Assembly (NCBI RefSeq): GCF_004359215.1
Contig: NC_090612.1
Coordinates: 5,681,744 to 5,701,196, forward strand
Length of the DNA: 19,453 bases
Reading direction: 5' to 3'
Source of the DNA: Bremia lactucae
Lineage: Eukaryota > Oomycota > Peronosporomycetes > Peronosporales > Peronosporaceae
Shown: piece by piece, positions 8,281 through 17,058 of the stretch
Numbering within the stretch: the stretch's first letter is position 1
Layout of the letters: every line of letters starts with the position of its first letter
Program-made: the position numbers and the translations under genes
Notes under the pieces: generated by a model
What the model was told of the DNA's origin: nothing
Database searches by the model: none
What the model saw: only the letters and a program-made list of their open reading frames with translations

Positions 8281-8835
8281 TGTAGGCGGGCACGTCGTAA
8301 TGCGGCCACGCTCTACTTAGACACAGAACCTAGTACAGCGAGGAAGCGGTTAAATCATCTTCTCTTGCGTAAAGTGAGGTAGTTGTGGTGGGCGCCTTAG
8401 CGACCTCACCCAACACACTAAGAACTCTGGTTAAGTGTCGTCACGGGAGCGGTAATCCGGCTCCTCGTGCGCACTTACCAAGTAGAAAGTAGTTTTCAGA
8501 CTGATTTATATTTAATAGAATTAAATACAAATACCTATTTTTACCAATTAAAATGATATCTCTATAGATATCATTTAATATGTATTGCGAGCGTATCTTT
8601 ATAGATACCTCGCGTAACTGATGACGCTAGCCGTCATCATGGATGACGCTGGGCGTCATCCCTCCTAATGTGAATGCACCCATGTGCATCACATCCACAA
8701 GGGTTGGTCACAAATGTGCACCACACCCGAGTGTTGGGTCTAATTACTATTATTTAGTAATTGACCATCCCCTTAAGTACACCAAGTATACTTAACGGGG
8801 ACTGTGTAACATTAGGGCAACTTTAGCCCGTTACA
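8281..8835 (-). repeat. Complete family-A LTR, 555 bp (copy L4)
   Basis: Runs TGTAGGCGGG...CCCGTTACA on plus, i.e. TGTAACGGG...CCTACA in its own orientation, with TG/CA ends and a 4-bp TGTA/TACA inverted terminus. It is followed on minus by the primer site and gag, so it is the 5' LTR of the right-hand copy. Same length as the solo copy at 10062-10616. Confidence 0.9.
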
Positions 8836-9338
8836 AGCTGCCTTGTTACACACCCGTTAAGTACTCTTACACAGGGGGGCCAATTACTTCATGTGAATAA
8901 ATTTGACCTGTCACTCGGGTGAGGTTAACATAGCGACTTACCGTTGTGTATGTGATGCACATAGGTGCATTCAAAATGAAAGAGATGACGTCTAGCGTCA
9001 TTCACGAGCTGAGGTATTTAGAACAATACGCTCGCCATGTCGAGATGCACATCTACAGAGATGGCTTCTATTGATTAAGTAAAAAGATTCTATATTTGAT
9101 TCTACATCATATAAATTAGTGTTAAACTTACTTTCTAGATAACAAGTGCGCACGAGAAGACGGGCAACTGCTTCCGTGACGACACTTTTTCTAAGGTACA
9201 AAGTTCGTTGTGAGAGGTCGCTTAGGCGCCCACCAACTACCTCACTGCACGTGAGACAAGACGGACAAACCGCTCTCTCGCTTTGTTTGGAGGTGTGTGC
9301 TTGGTAGTGCGAGGCCGCTTAAGAAGCGCCCGCCTACA
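8836..9338 (+). repeat. Divergent family-A-related LTR, forward, 5' end truncated (copy L5)
   Basis: From TGTTACACACCCGTTAAG (8844) to GCCCGCCTACA (9338) it aligns along the whole LTR but with many substitutions and small deletions (by eye around 80% identity). AGCTGCCT at 8836-8843 looks like LTR bases ~13-21, so about 12 terminal bases are missing where it abuts the reverse LTR ending at 8835. No primer-binding site follows. It is an older LTR than its neighbours. Confidence 0.75.
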
Positions 9339-9595
9339 TCTCCCATGCCCCTTTTACACCCAAAAACCTTATCAGCGATTTCTTGAGTATGCCCAGATGT
9401 TCGTTAATCCCTTTGTCAACAACAGAAGTTCTGATGCGTCGTCATTATTGGTGATGAAATCGTCTATCGCATCAAGAATGCCGGGCTTGCTCATCTCGTT
9501 AATTTTACTTACTGATCTGCTCTTTCGTGACCAGTGGCAGGGGATGCGCGTCGTAGCGCGCGCTGTCATGTGTGCCGTACGTTTTGGACTATAAC
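9339..9595. other. Unassigned DNA between LTRs
   Basis: A minus-strand frame (9372-9638) reads NEMSKPGILDAIDDFITNNDDASELL in its C-terminal half, which looks more gene-like than the overlapping plus frame. It has no domain I recognise, and it runs from the probable Copia LTR. It may be a host-gene remnant next to the insertion. Confidence 0.3.
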
Positions 9596-9737
9596 TGTTG
9601 TAAAGCTGATGCAGAACGGAGCGATAAGAGGGCTTCAACGTGCTCGTACTATCAATGAAAGCGTATTAAACTATTTACATATATGATAACTACACTTTAT
9701 TCGACAATGAATCTCGGACCTGATATCAACATCAACA
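9596..9737 (-). repeat. Probable Copia LTR (142 bp) with adjacent polypurine tract
   Basis: On minus the sequence reads TTTTTGAGGCGGAA and then TGTTGATGTTGATATCAGG. That is the polypurine-tract/3'-LTR junction pattern typical of Ty1/Copia elements. The proposed LTR ends GCTTTACAACA at 9596, giving TGTTG/CAACA inverted ends. It contains an AATAAA motif (TTTATT at 9689-9694 on plus). No Copia protein can be read on the internal side (9738-9926) and the 5' LTR is not in the window, so the right boundary of the remnant is unknown. Confidence 0.45.
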
Positions 9738-9926
9738 TTCCGCCTCAAAAACTTAGCTATTTTTTATCGCCAGTGCTATCATTATAGAATTTTCGAGCTC
9801 GATCGAGCGCGCATAAATCACCAAGGATCCGTGGTCAGCAAACTTAATTGCCTCTTCCTCTGTCCACTTTATTATCTAAAAAGATTTATCGAGCTTCCGT
9901 AACGCAACTCATTCAGAACCCTCGAC

Positions 9927-10061
9927 ATGTCGCTGTCCAAACAAACTAATCTGAAGTTTTCAGCGGCCGATAGATTGCGCGAATTTGCGTTAGGAATATT
10001 TATGTATTATATGTTAGACAAGTCAGTAATTAACTTCGGATGCCATACTCCGCAGGTAAAG
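9927..10061 (+). pseudogene. Unidentified reading frame, 5' part, split by the solo LTR
   Basis: It opens at the ATG at 9927 (MSLSKQTNLKFSAADRLREF), with an in-frame stop a few codons upstream. It runs 45 codons to AAG at 10059-10061, where the LTR is inserted. Subtracting the LTR and one copy of its TAAAG duplication continues the frame at 10622 for 57 more codons, giving a 102-residue product. There is no recognisable family. The continuity suggests, but does not prove, that this was a gene before the insertion. Confidence 0.35.
10057..10061. repeat. Target-site duplication TAAAG, left copy
   Basis: TAAAG immediately left of the LTR at 10062, repeated at 10617-10621. Five bases is the usual size for Gypsy insertions. 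Confidence 0.9.
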
Positions 10062-10616
10062 TGTAGGCGGGCACGTCGTAATTCGGCCACGCTCTACTTA
10101 GACACACACCCCAGCACAGCGAGGAAGCGGTTAAACCTGCTTCTCTTGCGTGCAGTGAGGTAGTTGTGGTGGGCGCGCAAGCGACCTAACCCAACACACT
10201 AAGTACTCTGGTTAAGTGTCGACACGGGAGCGGTAATCCGTCTCCTCGTGCGCACTTACCAAGTAGGAAGTAGTTTCCAGACTGATTTATATTTAATAGA
10301 ATTAAATACAAATTCCTATTTTTAGCAATAAAAATGATATCTCTATAGATATCATTTAATATGTATTGCGAGCGTATCTTTCTAGATACCTCGCGTAACG
10401 GATGACGCTAGCCGTCACCACGGATGACGCTGGGCGTCATCCCTCCTAATGTGAATGCACCCATGTGCATCACATCCAAAAGAGTTGGTCACAAATGTGC
10501 ACCACACCCGAGTGTTGGGTCTGATTACTATTATTTAGTAATTGAATATCCCCTTAAGTACGCCAAGTGTACTTAACGGGGACTGTGTAACATTAGGGCA
10601 ACTTTAGCCCGTTACA
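10062..10616 (-). mobile_element. Solo family-A LTR, 555 bp, with perfect 5-bp TSD (copy L6)
   Basis: It runs TGTAGGCGG...CCCGTTACA on plus and is bounded on both sides by TAAAG, with no internal element sequence. It is therefore a solo LTR left by recombination between the two LTRs of one inserted element. Both ends are exact, so it fixes the family's LTR boundaries. In its own orientation the first ~330 bases contain at least eight short hairpins, among them 10332-10357 (10-bp stem), 10422-10442 (8-bp) and 10550-10581 (12 bp with one bulge). Confidence 0.93.
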
Positions 10617-10621
10617 TAAAG
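10617..10621. repeat. Target-site duplication TAAAG, right copy
   Basis: TAAAG directly after the LTR end at 10616, matching 10057-10061. Confidence 0.9.
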
Positions 10622-10795
10622 CATAACGCGCGTATATGCCGGGTATCTTTCTCAGTGAGCAAATATATACCATGGTGCTCCCTTGTGGACAATTTAGCTG
10701 GACTCGGTGCCGTTGATCCCGTAAATTTAGTCGAACAGGCCTTCTTCAAATATACTCGGCTTCTGGAAACTTTTTCGCCCTGGCGAGCGATCTAG
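10622..10795 (+). pseudogene. Unidentified reading frame, 3' part, split by the solo LTR
   Basis: In the frame carried over from 10061 this reads 57 codons (HNARICRVSFSVSKYIPW, later VDNLAGLGAVDPVNLVEQAF) and stops at TAG 10793-10795. The opposite strand has stops in the same interval. An open stretch of this length has roughly a 6% chance of arising at random, so it is supportive rather than conclusive. Confidence 0.35.
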
Positions 10796-11305
10796 CTCGC
10801 GTAGAAGCTAGCATAGTCTTACTGATGAAATCTGCTATTTTATGACTTCACTTCTCATGTTAAGCTCTACACCATACAGTAAAACGTTATAAGTTTAAAA
10901 ATTACTCCAGTGGCAACGTCAGAGCCTGAGAAGGGCTTATTTGAGAATAAACTAACATAATTTTGTGAAGAAAGCGTGAGACCGGACCTGCAAAACCAAA
11001 AGCGGTATATTGATTGAGTTAGATTATACCCACCTAATAATTCAGTGCTTCCTTCGTTTCTGTACCGGTAAATTTCACTGGAATGCATGTAATGCCGTCT
11101 ATGACTCAGAAAGCTTTACTAAGTAAAATCAAGGATACTATCTAGAGCCCTTTAAAAACTGCGCTGGTATATCCACTGATTTTCGAATGGATCTTTATCA
11201 GAGCATGTAACAAAAAATAGCGTTTCGTGCTGTGAGGGTTTTTACCTTGAGTAGATTGATTTCGGTGAGCCTTAACATTATTTCATTACAATTTGTCACA
11301 TCACA
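10796..11305. other. No gene recognised
   Basis: Lies between the split frame and the readable edge of the family-B integrase. A 73-codon minus frame at 10867-11088 has no domain. This is where the C-terminal integrase, polypurine tract and 3' LTR of the family-B element should be, but none is visible, so they were deleted or have decayed beyond recognition. Confidence 0.45.
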
Positions 11306-11972
11306 GGACGCGAATTTTGGAATCGGCATGAACTCGCTTCAACTCTTAAAAGAGAGGACGTATCCGCGAAGTATCTATTGAAGATTACATTCTGCCCGCT
11401 CCGTCTGGACCATCTGTTTCAGTATGATCAGAAGTTGACAATTTTAACTTGTCCCAAGTGATTTATACACTGTTTGCCAGACTTCTGCCGTTAAGCCAGG
11501 GTCTCGATCTGAGACCAGTACACGGGGTAACCCATGAAGTCGAAATATCGTGTCAACACAGACACGATCACAGCTTTTGGCTGTGCTCGACTCCGGTACG
11601 GCAGCAAGATGTACCATCTATACCATTGTTTTTTTGGGTGTCTTTCGGGAATCCGAAGACGAAGTCCATAGATACGGACTGCAAATACTCTGCCGGAACA
11701 GGCAGAGGTTGAAACGGAGCACGGTATGAAGCACTGGGCTTCACCCGTTGACAAACTTCGCAACCACGTATGTACTTGCGAACGAAATCATACTGGCGTG
11801 GCCAGTAGAAGTTTCGACTTATCGTGAGGTTAGTTTTCTTATGTCCACGATGACCACTTATTGGTACATCGTGGCATTCATACATGATGCGTAAACGCAA
11901 ATCATTATGGGTGGGGATTACGACGCGAGGTGCGTCGCCAGCAATGGCTGGCAATACAGTAATGGCTGGCAA
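11306..11972 (-). pseudogene. Family-B integrase remnant
   Basis: The zinc-binding domain reads YECHDVPISGHRGHKKT ... RGCEVCQRV, with the histidines and C-x2-C retained. The first catalytic aspartate is in SVSMDFVFGFPKD. A small deletion and shift near 11600 leads, in a third frame, to IFRLHGLPRVLVSDRDPG (second catalytic aspartate, about 11500-11530), then SDHTETDGP, then ILRGYVLSFKS*SEFMP with a TGA in place of Trp. Homology fades at ~11306. The enzyme would insert the cDNA; this copy cannot. Confidence 0.8.
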
Positions 11973-12179
11973 TACAGTAATACATTGCGTGTTGTGGATC
12001 GATCTGTCGAAAATCTATACAATTTCGACAATCATTTCAAGGATTGTTAGGAAGGCTTTCTAAGGTAATCCATCAACCCTTTATGAGCCTTATCTTCTTA
12101 ATAAGCGCTTCTAACGTCGTCGAGTAATGTTGACGACGGAACACTTATTGTTGCACCAGTAGCCTTATGCTCACTGTTG

Positions 12180-12830
12180 ATTGGCGCAGCCGGCTAAAAT
12201 CGGTACGGCGCGAAAATGCATCAGCGACGAAATTAAGTCGTCTTGGCTTATACTCCATGTAGAAGTTATACACCGCAAAGAAAGACAACCATCTCGCCAT
12301 TCTTTGCGAGAGGTGTGAACTGTTTATGACCGTGCGTAAAGACGCATGGTCCGTATATACAATAAAAGGTCTATCTTCTTGTCATGCACTTGATAGTTGC
12401 GCTCAAATGGTTGAAGCTGACGCGATTGATAATAGACGACGCGCTCTGCGCTGTCTGTCTCATATTGCACTAACGACTGCAAAATCGCTGGGGGGACAGA
12501 CCACATGAAAAAGGTCGGTCTTCGTCAGCAATCGCAAGGATTGGCGATTGCATCAAGCTTTGCTTGATACTCTCCGAGGAACGCTGACAATCAGCGTTCC
12601 ATGACCACTTTACAATTTTCTTCAACAAAAAAGAAAGATGTACTGTCATTTCGGCATAATTGCGTGAGTACTTGTGCAGGTACGCCACTAAACCGAGAAA
12701 TTTTATAAGCTCATTTACATCAGCTGGCACAGGCCAATCGGTGATTGCCTTGATCTCTTCTGGATCCGAGCGTGCACAGTGTTTACCCGTGATCCCCCAA
12801 GAAGTGGTATTTCGCTTGCAGCGAATATAC
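12180..12830 (-). pseudogene. Family-B RT thumb/connection and RNase H remnant
   Basis: 12470-12832 reads DPEEIKAITDWPVPADVNEL, then FLGLVAYLHKYSRNYAEMT and LLKKIVKWSWNADCQRS, the end of RT joining RNase H. 12324-12506 gives ERVVYYQSRQLQPFERNYQVHDK. A further frame near 12190-12310 gives SQRMARWLSFFA then YKPRRLNFVADAFSRR, the closing motif of the RNase H. At least three frames are needed to follow it. Confidence 0.8.
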
Positions 12831-13520
12831 ACTTCTTGTGATTTGCATACAACTTGTGCTTACGCATAAGTGTAAGAACCTTTCGGACGTGGGAACGATG
12901 TTCATCAACATCCGACTTCCCGATCATGGCTCTGCTATGAACGAACACGTCATCAAAATAGCTCGGTGCAATCTTGCATCGATCTCAACAAATTGGTTAC
13001 ACATCTGTTAAATGTCGCAGGGGCATTAGTAAGTCCCTGTGGTATGACTAGCCACTCCCATAGCATACTGCTTCGGGTCCTTACTGCTGTGAACGGATAT
13101 CTTGTTCACGCATAAGGATCTGATAAAAACCATCCTTCAGATGAATTGACGAAAAGAAAGTACTTTTGACATACCATCAATGATAAAGTCTTTTCGTGGT
13201 ATCGGCGTTTGAGCCGGTACAGTTGCAGCGTTCAATTTATTGAATGCATGCACAATCTGCCATCCTCCTATTGCTTTATGCACACAGAAAGTCGGAGAGC
13301 TATGTGAAGAAGTAGATTCCCTCACATGGCCCGCTTCCAAGCGAACGGCAAAGAATTTGTCGATCTCTAATGCTTGATCACGACGCAGTGGCCACTGCTC
13401 ATAGCACAGTATATCGAACCTGGTATCAGGTCGACTTCGTGTCGAATGCATTTATCCTTGGGCAACTCGCACGGTACTGATTCAGGGAAGACATCATTAT
13501 TTATACTAAATCCTTATATA
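12830..13520 (-). pseudogene. Family-B reverse transcriptase, fingers and palm
   Basis: Read from 13520 downward: VPCELPKDKCIRHEVDL, EQWPLRRDQALEIDKFF, then GHVRESTSSHSSPTFCVHKA and GGWQIVHAFNKLN. After a shift comes DGFYQILMRE, then LWEWLVIPQGLTNAPATFN. The catalytic box is PSYFDDVFVHSR, with the YFDD codons at 12949-12960. The catalytic aspartates are present, but shifts occur around 13137, 13030 and 12830. Confidence 0.85.
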
Positions 13521-14502
13521 GAGGTTTGGTCTCAAAAACTCCCAGGATTGGGACGTAAAACGTTCAATTCGAGTCCTGTCATCGAGGACACTTTCGTCCA
13601 TCGATGAGCTGCTGAGAATCCGTTCGCTCTCAGGATATACTATTGCCGACCGAATATCGGCTGCGTAGTTGTCACTTGACTTTGCCACTACGCATATCAC
13701 ACAAGAACCGTACCGGATGTAGCGTTGGCAAGTGAGTTATCTCCGATGTTAAATTCGGATGCATCATTCGATCAAGTGTATAAGCGCCTACATTTGATCC
13801 ATAGTTTTCTAAGACATTGATTGTCTCAGTTTCTTCTTTAAACCCTTTTTCCAAAGGTACCTGGCAACCTTTGCCCACAGGTTTCCGGGGACTTATTCCC
13901 ACATATATTATATGGGGAGTATCCTCCTCAGATGCCTCTAGCTGTGGGAGCGTTACCATATCGAGATCCCTTACGATCGACGGTCCAGTTGATCTAGGAC
14001 TTTCACACTGGCTTTTATAGACAGGTTTAGCAATTTTATTGGATGTTGCTTATTAAGCAAGCATCCTTGTTTCGTACCACTCAACTTATTCGAATGGTCG
14101 AACTTCGACGCTGCCTGTGCTTGTGCACAGCCGTCGGGATCTAACTCCACAATGTATTTGGTATTTACACTGAGGTCTTGTGCAGTCATGCTAGCGACCA
14201 CCCCACAAGTGAGGCCATCGCACTCAGTCGACGGACATCCACACGCTTGTGGACGCTCCATACGTTCATCAGTTAGCCATCTGATGAACAAGAGCAGGCA
14301 TCTTCACAGCTTGATGCTGCCAATTCATACATGACTCGAACTTTCTGATCCATGGTAATCAAAGGATGACATCGAATTTGTCATTCAAATCTATTACGAT
14401 GAACCATCATCATACTGTTTACCCTTTAGCATGTATTGAATACCAACTACTCGTTTCTTAACCGAAACAGATGCACCTGTGCTAGGCGCACTGTTATCCT
14501 CG
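13521..14502 (-). pseudogene. Family-B protease-RT linker, degenerate
   Basis: Pieces of open frame lie in the same orientation between the protease box and RT, for example 13672-13959 (PHIIYVGISPRKPVGKG, then EKGFKEETETINVLENYG) and 13971-14291. They fit by position the variable region between protease and RT in this element type. No separate domain is recognised. The plus-strand frames here are shadows. Confidence 0.5.
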
Positions 14503-14751
14503 TTAGAGGATGTCGGGTTCAATAAATTTGGGTCTGCGATCTTTTAGCGATTGGCGTCTAATAAAATTATTCGACGCCTCATAATCGACTAAGGACTTTA
14601 GTAGCAACTTATTTGCCACTTCTATTTCCAGGGTGATGATGTTGACCTCAACCCCTGGGGCAGTTACGCACAATGTTTGTGTGGGAGGCAACTTTCGTCT
14701 AAAGGCCTGCAAATTCTTTTGACGTTGCTGGATCAATTGGACGCTCCGCAC
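14503..14751 (-). pseudogene. Family-B aspartic protease remnant with altered active site
   Basis: The minus frame contains LLLKSLVDYEASNNFIRRQSL. In the family-A copy the equivalent box is LLVDSGASQNFV. The loop here reads D-Y-E-A-S instead of D-x-G-A-S, so the conserved glycine is lost and the enzyme would be inactive. A hydrophobic lead-in (VEVNIITLEIEVANKLLLKS) agrees with the fold's first strands. Confidence 0.65.
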
Positions 14752-14889
14752 CTTCTGACCCCGATCGTTTTTTTAAGATCCGCCTCGCCGTTGCAATTTC
14801 GCAACAGCGTCGGATCCGCGTCCTCCGTTGTTTCTAGCGAGAGGTCGGTCATTTCGCTCACTGTTCTTAGGTACTGTGCGTTAGGCACT

Positions 14890-15900
14890 ACATTATAGGC
14901 GTAGTGGCCTGTCTTTTGACAACTATTTAATTTTTTGTAACCGTTTGTAACTTGAAGAGCGAGGTTTCTTGCTCTCTACATACAAGAGATCAATGGGCTC
15001 TTGACCTCCGTTTTCTTGTCGTCTAGGTGGACGATATGCACCCGAGTGGACGAAAGCCTGTTTCAGGCCAAAGTCCTCCTGTTCCGCTATATAGATCGCT
15101 TGGTCGAGCGACTCTAAATCGAGCCGGAACAGGTGGGTCTCAACAGGTCCGTCTGCAAGACCTTTAATAAACCCAATTACTTGTGTTTGTTCATCAATTG
15201 GATGACGAATGATACAACTGGCCAGGTATCGTGTATGTTGGGCATAAGCGTGAATTTCACGCTTGCCCTGCTTGAAATCCAGGAGCTCAGCTCGAGCCCT
15301 GAATCGGCACGTGGTAGCTCAAATGTTTGTCTGAGCCAGGTCTTAATGACTTCATACGACCCAAAGACTAATAGGTCGTGAAGCTCGAGCCTCAAGGTCG
15401 AAGATTTGGCACGTCCGGATAAGTTAGACATGCCAAATTCCACTTTCGTCGCATCATCATTGATGCGGCGGGATTCTATGGCGTCGTCTAATTCGACGAA
15501 CCATCTCAAAAGGGAGTTGCCTTCGACTGCCTTAAACTTAAAGATTTCTTTCTTTAAGCTTTCGTTAGTAGCATTCACATGCTGCTGACTCAACAGTTCC
15601 AATTGTTAAACACCCTGTCGTCTCAACGCCTCCACGTGTTGAAAGCCTTACTGGTGAACGAAGGCTACTTTCTCTCGGGCCGTATCGAGTTCGTGTTGTA
15701 TGAACTCGGCTGTGGCCGCATGCTGTTCATCTCTCGCAGAGTGTATAGCATGGCGCCAACGGCTGGCCCGCCTACGATCGAACTCATTCGTTCGATCGCT
15801 CTCCATTGAAGGTCACTTAAATGAGTAACACCGTCACGCGTGACGTGATAACCTTCTCGAGGGCTTGAAAGCTACCTCCTTCTTCGTCAAGCATGTCCAT
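14890..15900 (-). pseudogene. Family-B gag with decayed zinc knuckle
   Basis: The likely start is the ATG at 15900 (MDMLDEEGGSFQALEKV), 51 bases inside the LTR. After shifts, a helical part reads HAATAEFIQHELDTARE and HVEALRRQGV*QLELLSQQHV. Capsid follows at 15177-15602 (KAVEGNSLLRWFVELDDAI, then MSNLSGRAKSSTLRLELHDL). Near 14893-14935 the zinc knuckle is reduced to NSCQKTGHYAYNV: one C-x4-H pair remains and the outer cysteines are gone. At least two stops and several shifts are present. Confidence 0.75.
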
Positions 15901-15932
15901 GTTAATGGGACGTGCGTAGTTCACTGAACGGA

Positions 15933-15950
15933 CTACGAAGTTCTACCAGG
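15933..15950 (-). other. Putative primer-binding site, family B
   Basis: Directly inside the LTR edge the minus strand reads CC then TGGTAGAACTTCGTAG. It shares TGGTAGAACTT with the family-A site at 8261-8280 despite unrelated LTRs. Confidence 0.55.
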
Positions 15951-16521
15951 TGTAACGGGACACCTTTCACTACTACTGGTACCTTAGACTGATTATGAAT
16001 TTTTAATAAAACAATATATAGGTAAGAGTGTTCAATAGAATTAAACAATTTTTAAAAAAATACAGTGAAGGTTAGGTCCCTCGAAACTTCACGTACACAA
16101 GGGTACAGAGGAAGGTTTCTAAGTTGCTAAGGGGCTTTAGCTACCAAAGGTAATTCAAAGAATTATGACCAGGAAAAATTAAAACTGTATTAATATTATT
16201 ATAATTTCCTACGTAGCGATCTTCTATCTGCTACTGAGCTTATTATATTAATAACTAATTAAGTATGACGCCTCCTTCCGCAGCGCACAATTGTGCCTTA
16301 TGACGATTGGCGGGGTTGATTTTTGACTTAGATCAACCAATCAATAGAGCTAATGTCTTATTGCATCAATATTACCGAATTTCGAAATATTGGAACTATT
16401 TGAGTCAAAATTAATGAAGATAATAATTTGGTACTTCTTTATTTATTTCTACCCATAAGAAATAATATTTATTATTCATCGTATAGGAAATGATACTTAT
16501 ATAGTGGGACCCCTCGTTACA
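15951..16521 (-). repeat. Family-B 5' LTR, 571 bp
   Basis: The right end is CCCCTCGTTACA at 16521 and the left end TGTAACGGGACACC at 15951, giving 7-bp TGTAACG/CGTTACA inverted termini. The left edge abuts the primer site and gag, as a 5' LTR should. A TATATAAG motif lies near the LTR start (16496-16503, minus). The right boundary is inferred from the termini only, since no second copy exists in the window to compare. Confidence 0.65.
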
Positions 16522-17058
16522 AACGTTGCACATGTATTAGTTGGGTCGCCGCTAAATAGGCATCGACAATTTGCTTATCTATAAATTGAAGCAAAAGCTT
16601 GTTTCGGTACACTCTGCAAACACGATAACAAGGATGATGGTGCTATGTTGCCCATCCAAACTTCACTCATTGCTTCTAACATAGACAAGAAAGTTTTCCA
16701 ATGCCGTTTTCGTCTGCGCTGGCTAGCGCAGCGACCATTAATGAGAGCTCTGCCCCTACAGGCGCAGCTGCTTCTCCGTTGGGTAAAACCAATCTAATGC
16801 CCAGACCATTATTCATAATAATTCTGACATAGTGGAACCTGAGCGTAAAGCTCCGCCGACGACACCCAAAGAGGAACAAGCGTCATTTTATTTGAAAGTT
16901 CTCCCTCTTTCGTCGTCAGCCAATACATCACCAATGTTGCGATGACATATCAAGATCCGCATGACAAATTGGTGACGTTGTTGCTATGAGCATTGATTGG
17001 CCGTGGGTATTTCTTCAATCGGACGGCAACTTAGCAATTAATTTGTTGTGGGAGTCAC
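16522..17058 (+). other. Possible decayed coding DNA upstream of the 17-kb frame
   Basis: Several plus-strand pieces look coding but sit in different frames. They are MPFSSALASAATINESSAPT starting at an ATG near 16700, EPERKAPPTTPKEEQASFYL around 16840-16890, and MSIDWPWVFLQSDGNLAINL from the ATG at 16986, the last stopping just after the next frame begins. A minus frame (16676-16879) also exists. This could be the broken 5' part of the frame at 17059-17586, exons with introns, or chance. I recognise no family. Confidence 0.25.

Larger units (their letters stand above)
5255..8835 (-). mobile_element. Rearranged family-A Ty3/Gypsy cluster (two partial copies sharing an LTR)
   Basis: Read on minus, the order is: full LTR 8281-8835, primer-binding site, gag start, 440 N; then LTR (7316 into the gap), primer-binding site, gag, zinc knuckle, protease, truncated LTR 5255-5550. 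This is an LTR-internal-LTR-internal-LTR tandem, a form produced by recombination between LTRs. The left copy lacks RT, RNase H and integrase through an internal deletion. Both outer flanks are visible (ATGAC at 5250-5254, AGCTG at 8836-8840) and do not match, so this is not one simple insertion. Confidence 0.8.
11306..16521 (-). mobile_element. Degenerate family-B Ty3/Gypsy element, 3' end missing
   Basis: On minus the order LTR, primer site, gag, CCHC remnant, protease, RT, RNase H, integrase is collinear with a Ty3/Gypsy element over about 5.2 kb. Every domain is recognisable but crossed by small indels and stops. The 5' LTR is complete (15951-16521) and no matching 3' LTR is seen before 10617. 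Its LTR differs in sequence from family A. The heavy decay marks it as a much older insertion than the LTRs around it. Confidence 0.85.

Noticed and set aside
9738..9926. Copia RNase H coding sequence next to the proposed LTR
   Set aside because: None of the minus frames reads as RNase H; stops are frequent.
16676..16879. Minus-strand protein of 67 codons
   Set aside because: The plus strand of the same interval also reads as coding-like and the minus frame has no domain; strand cannot be decided.
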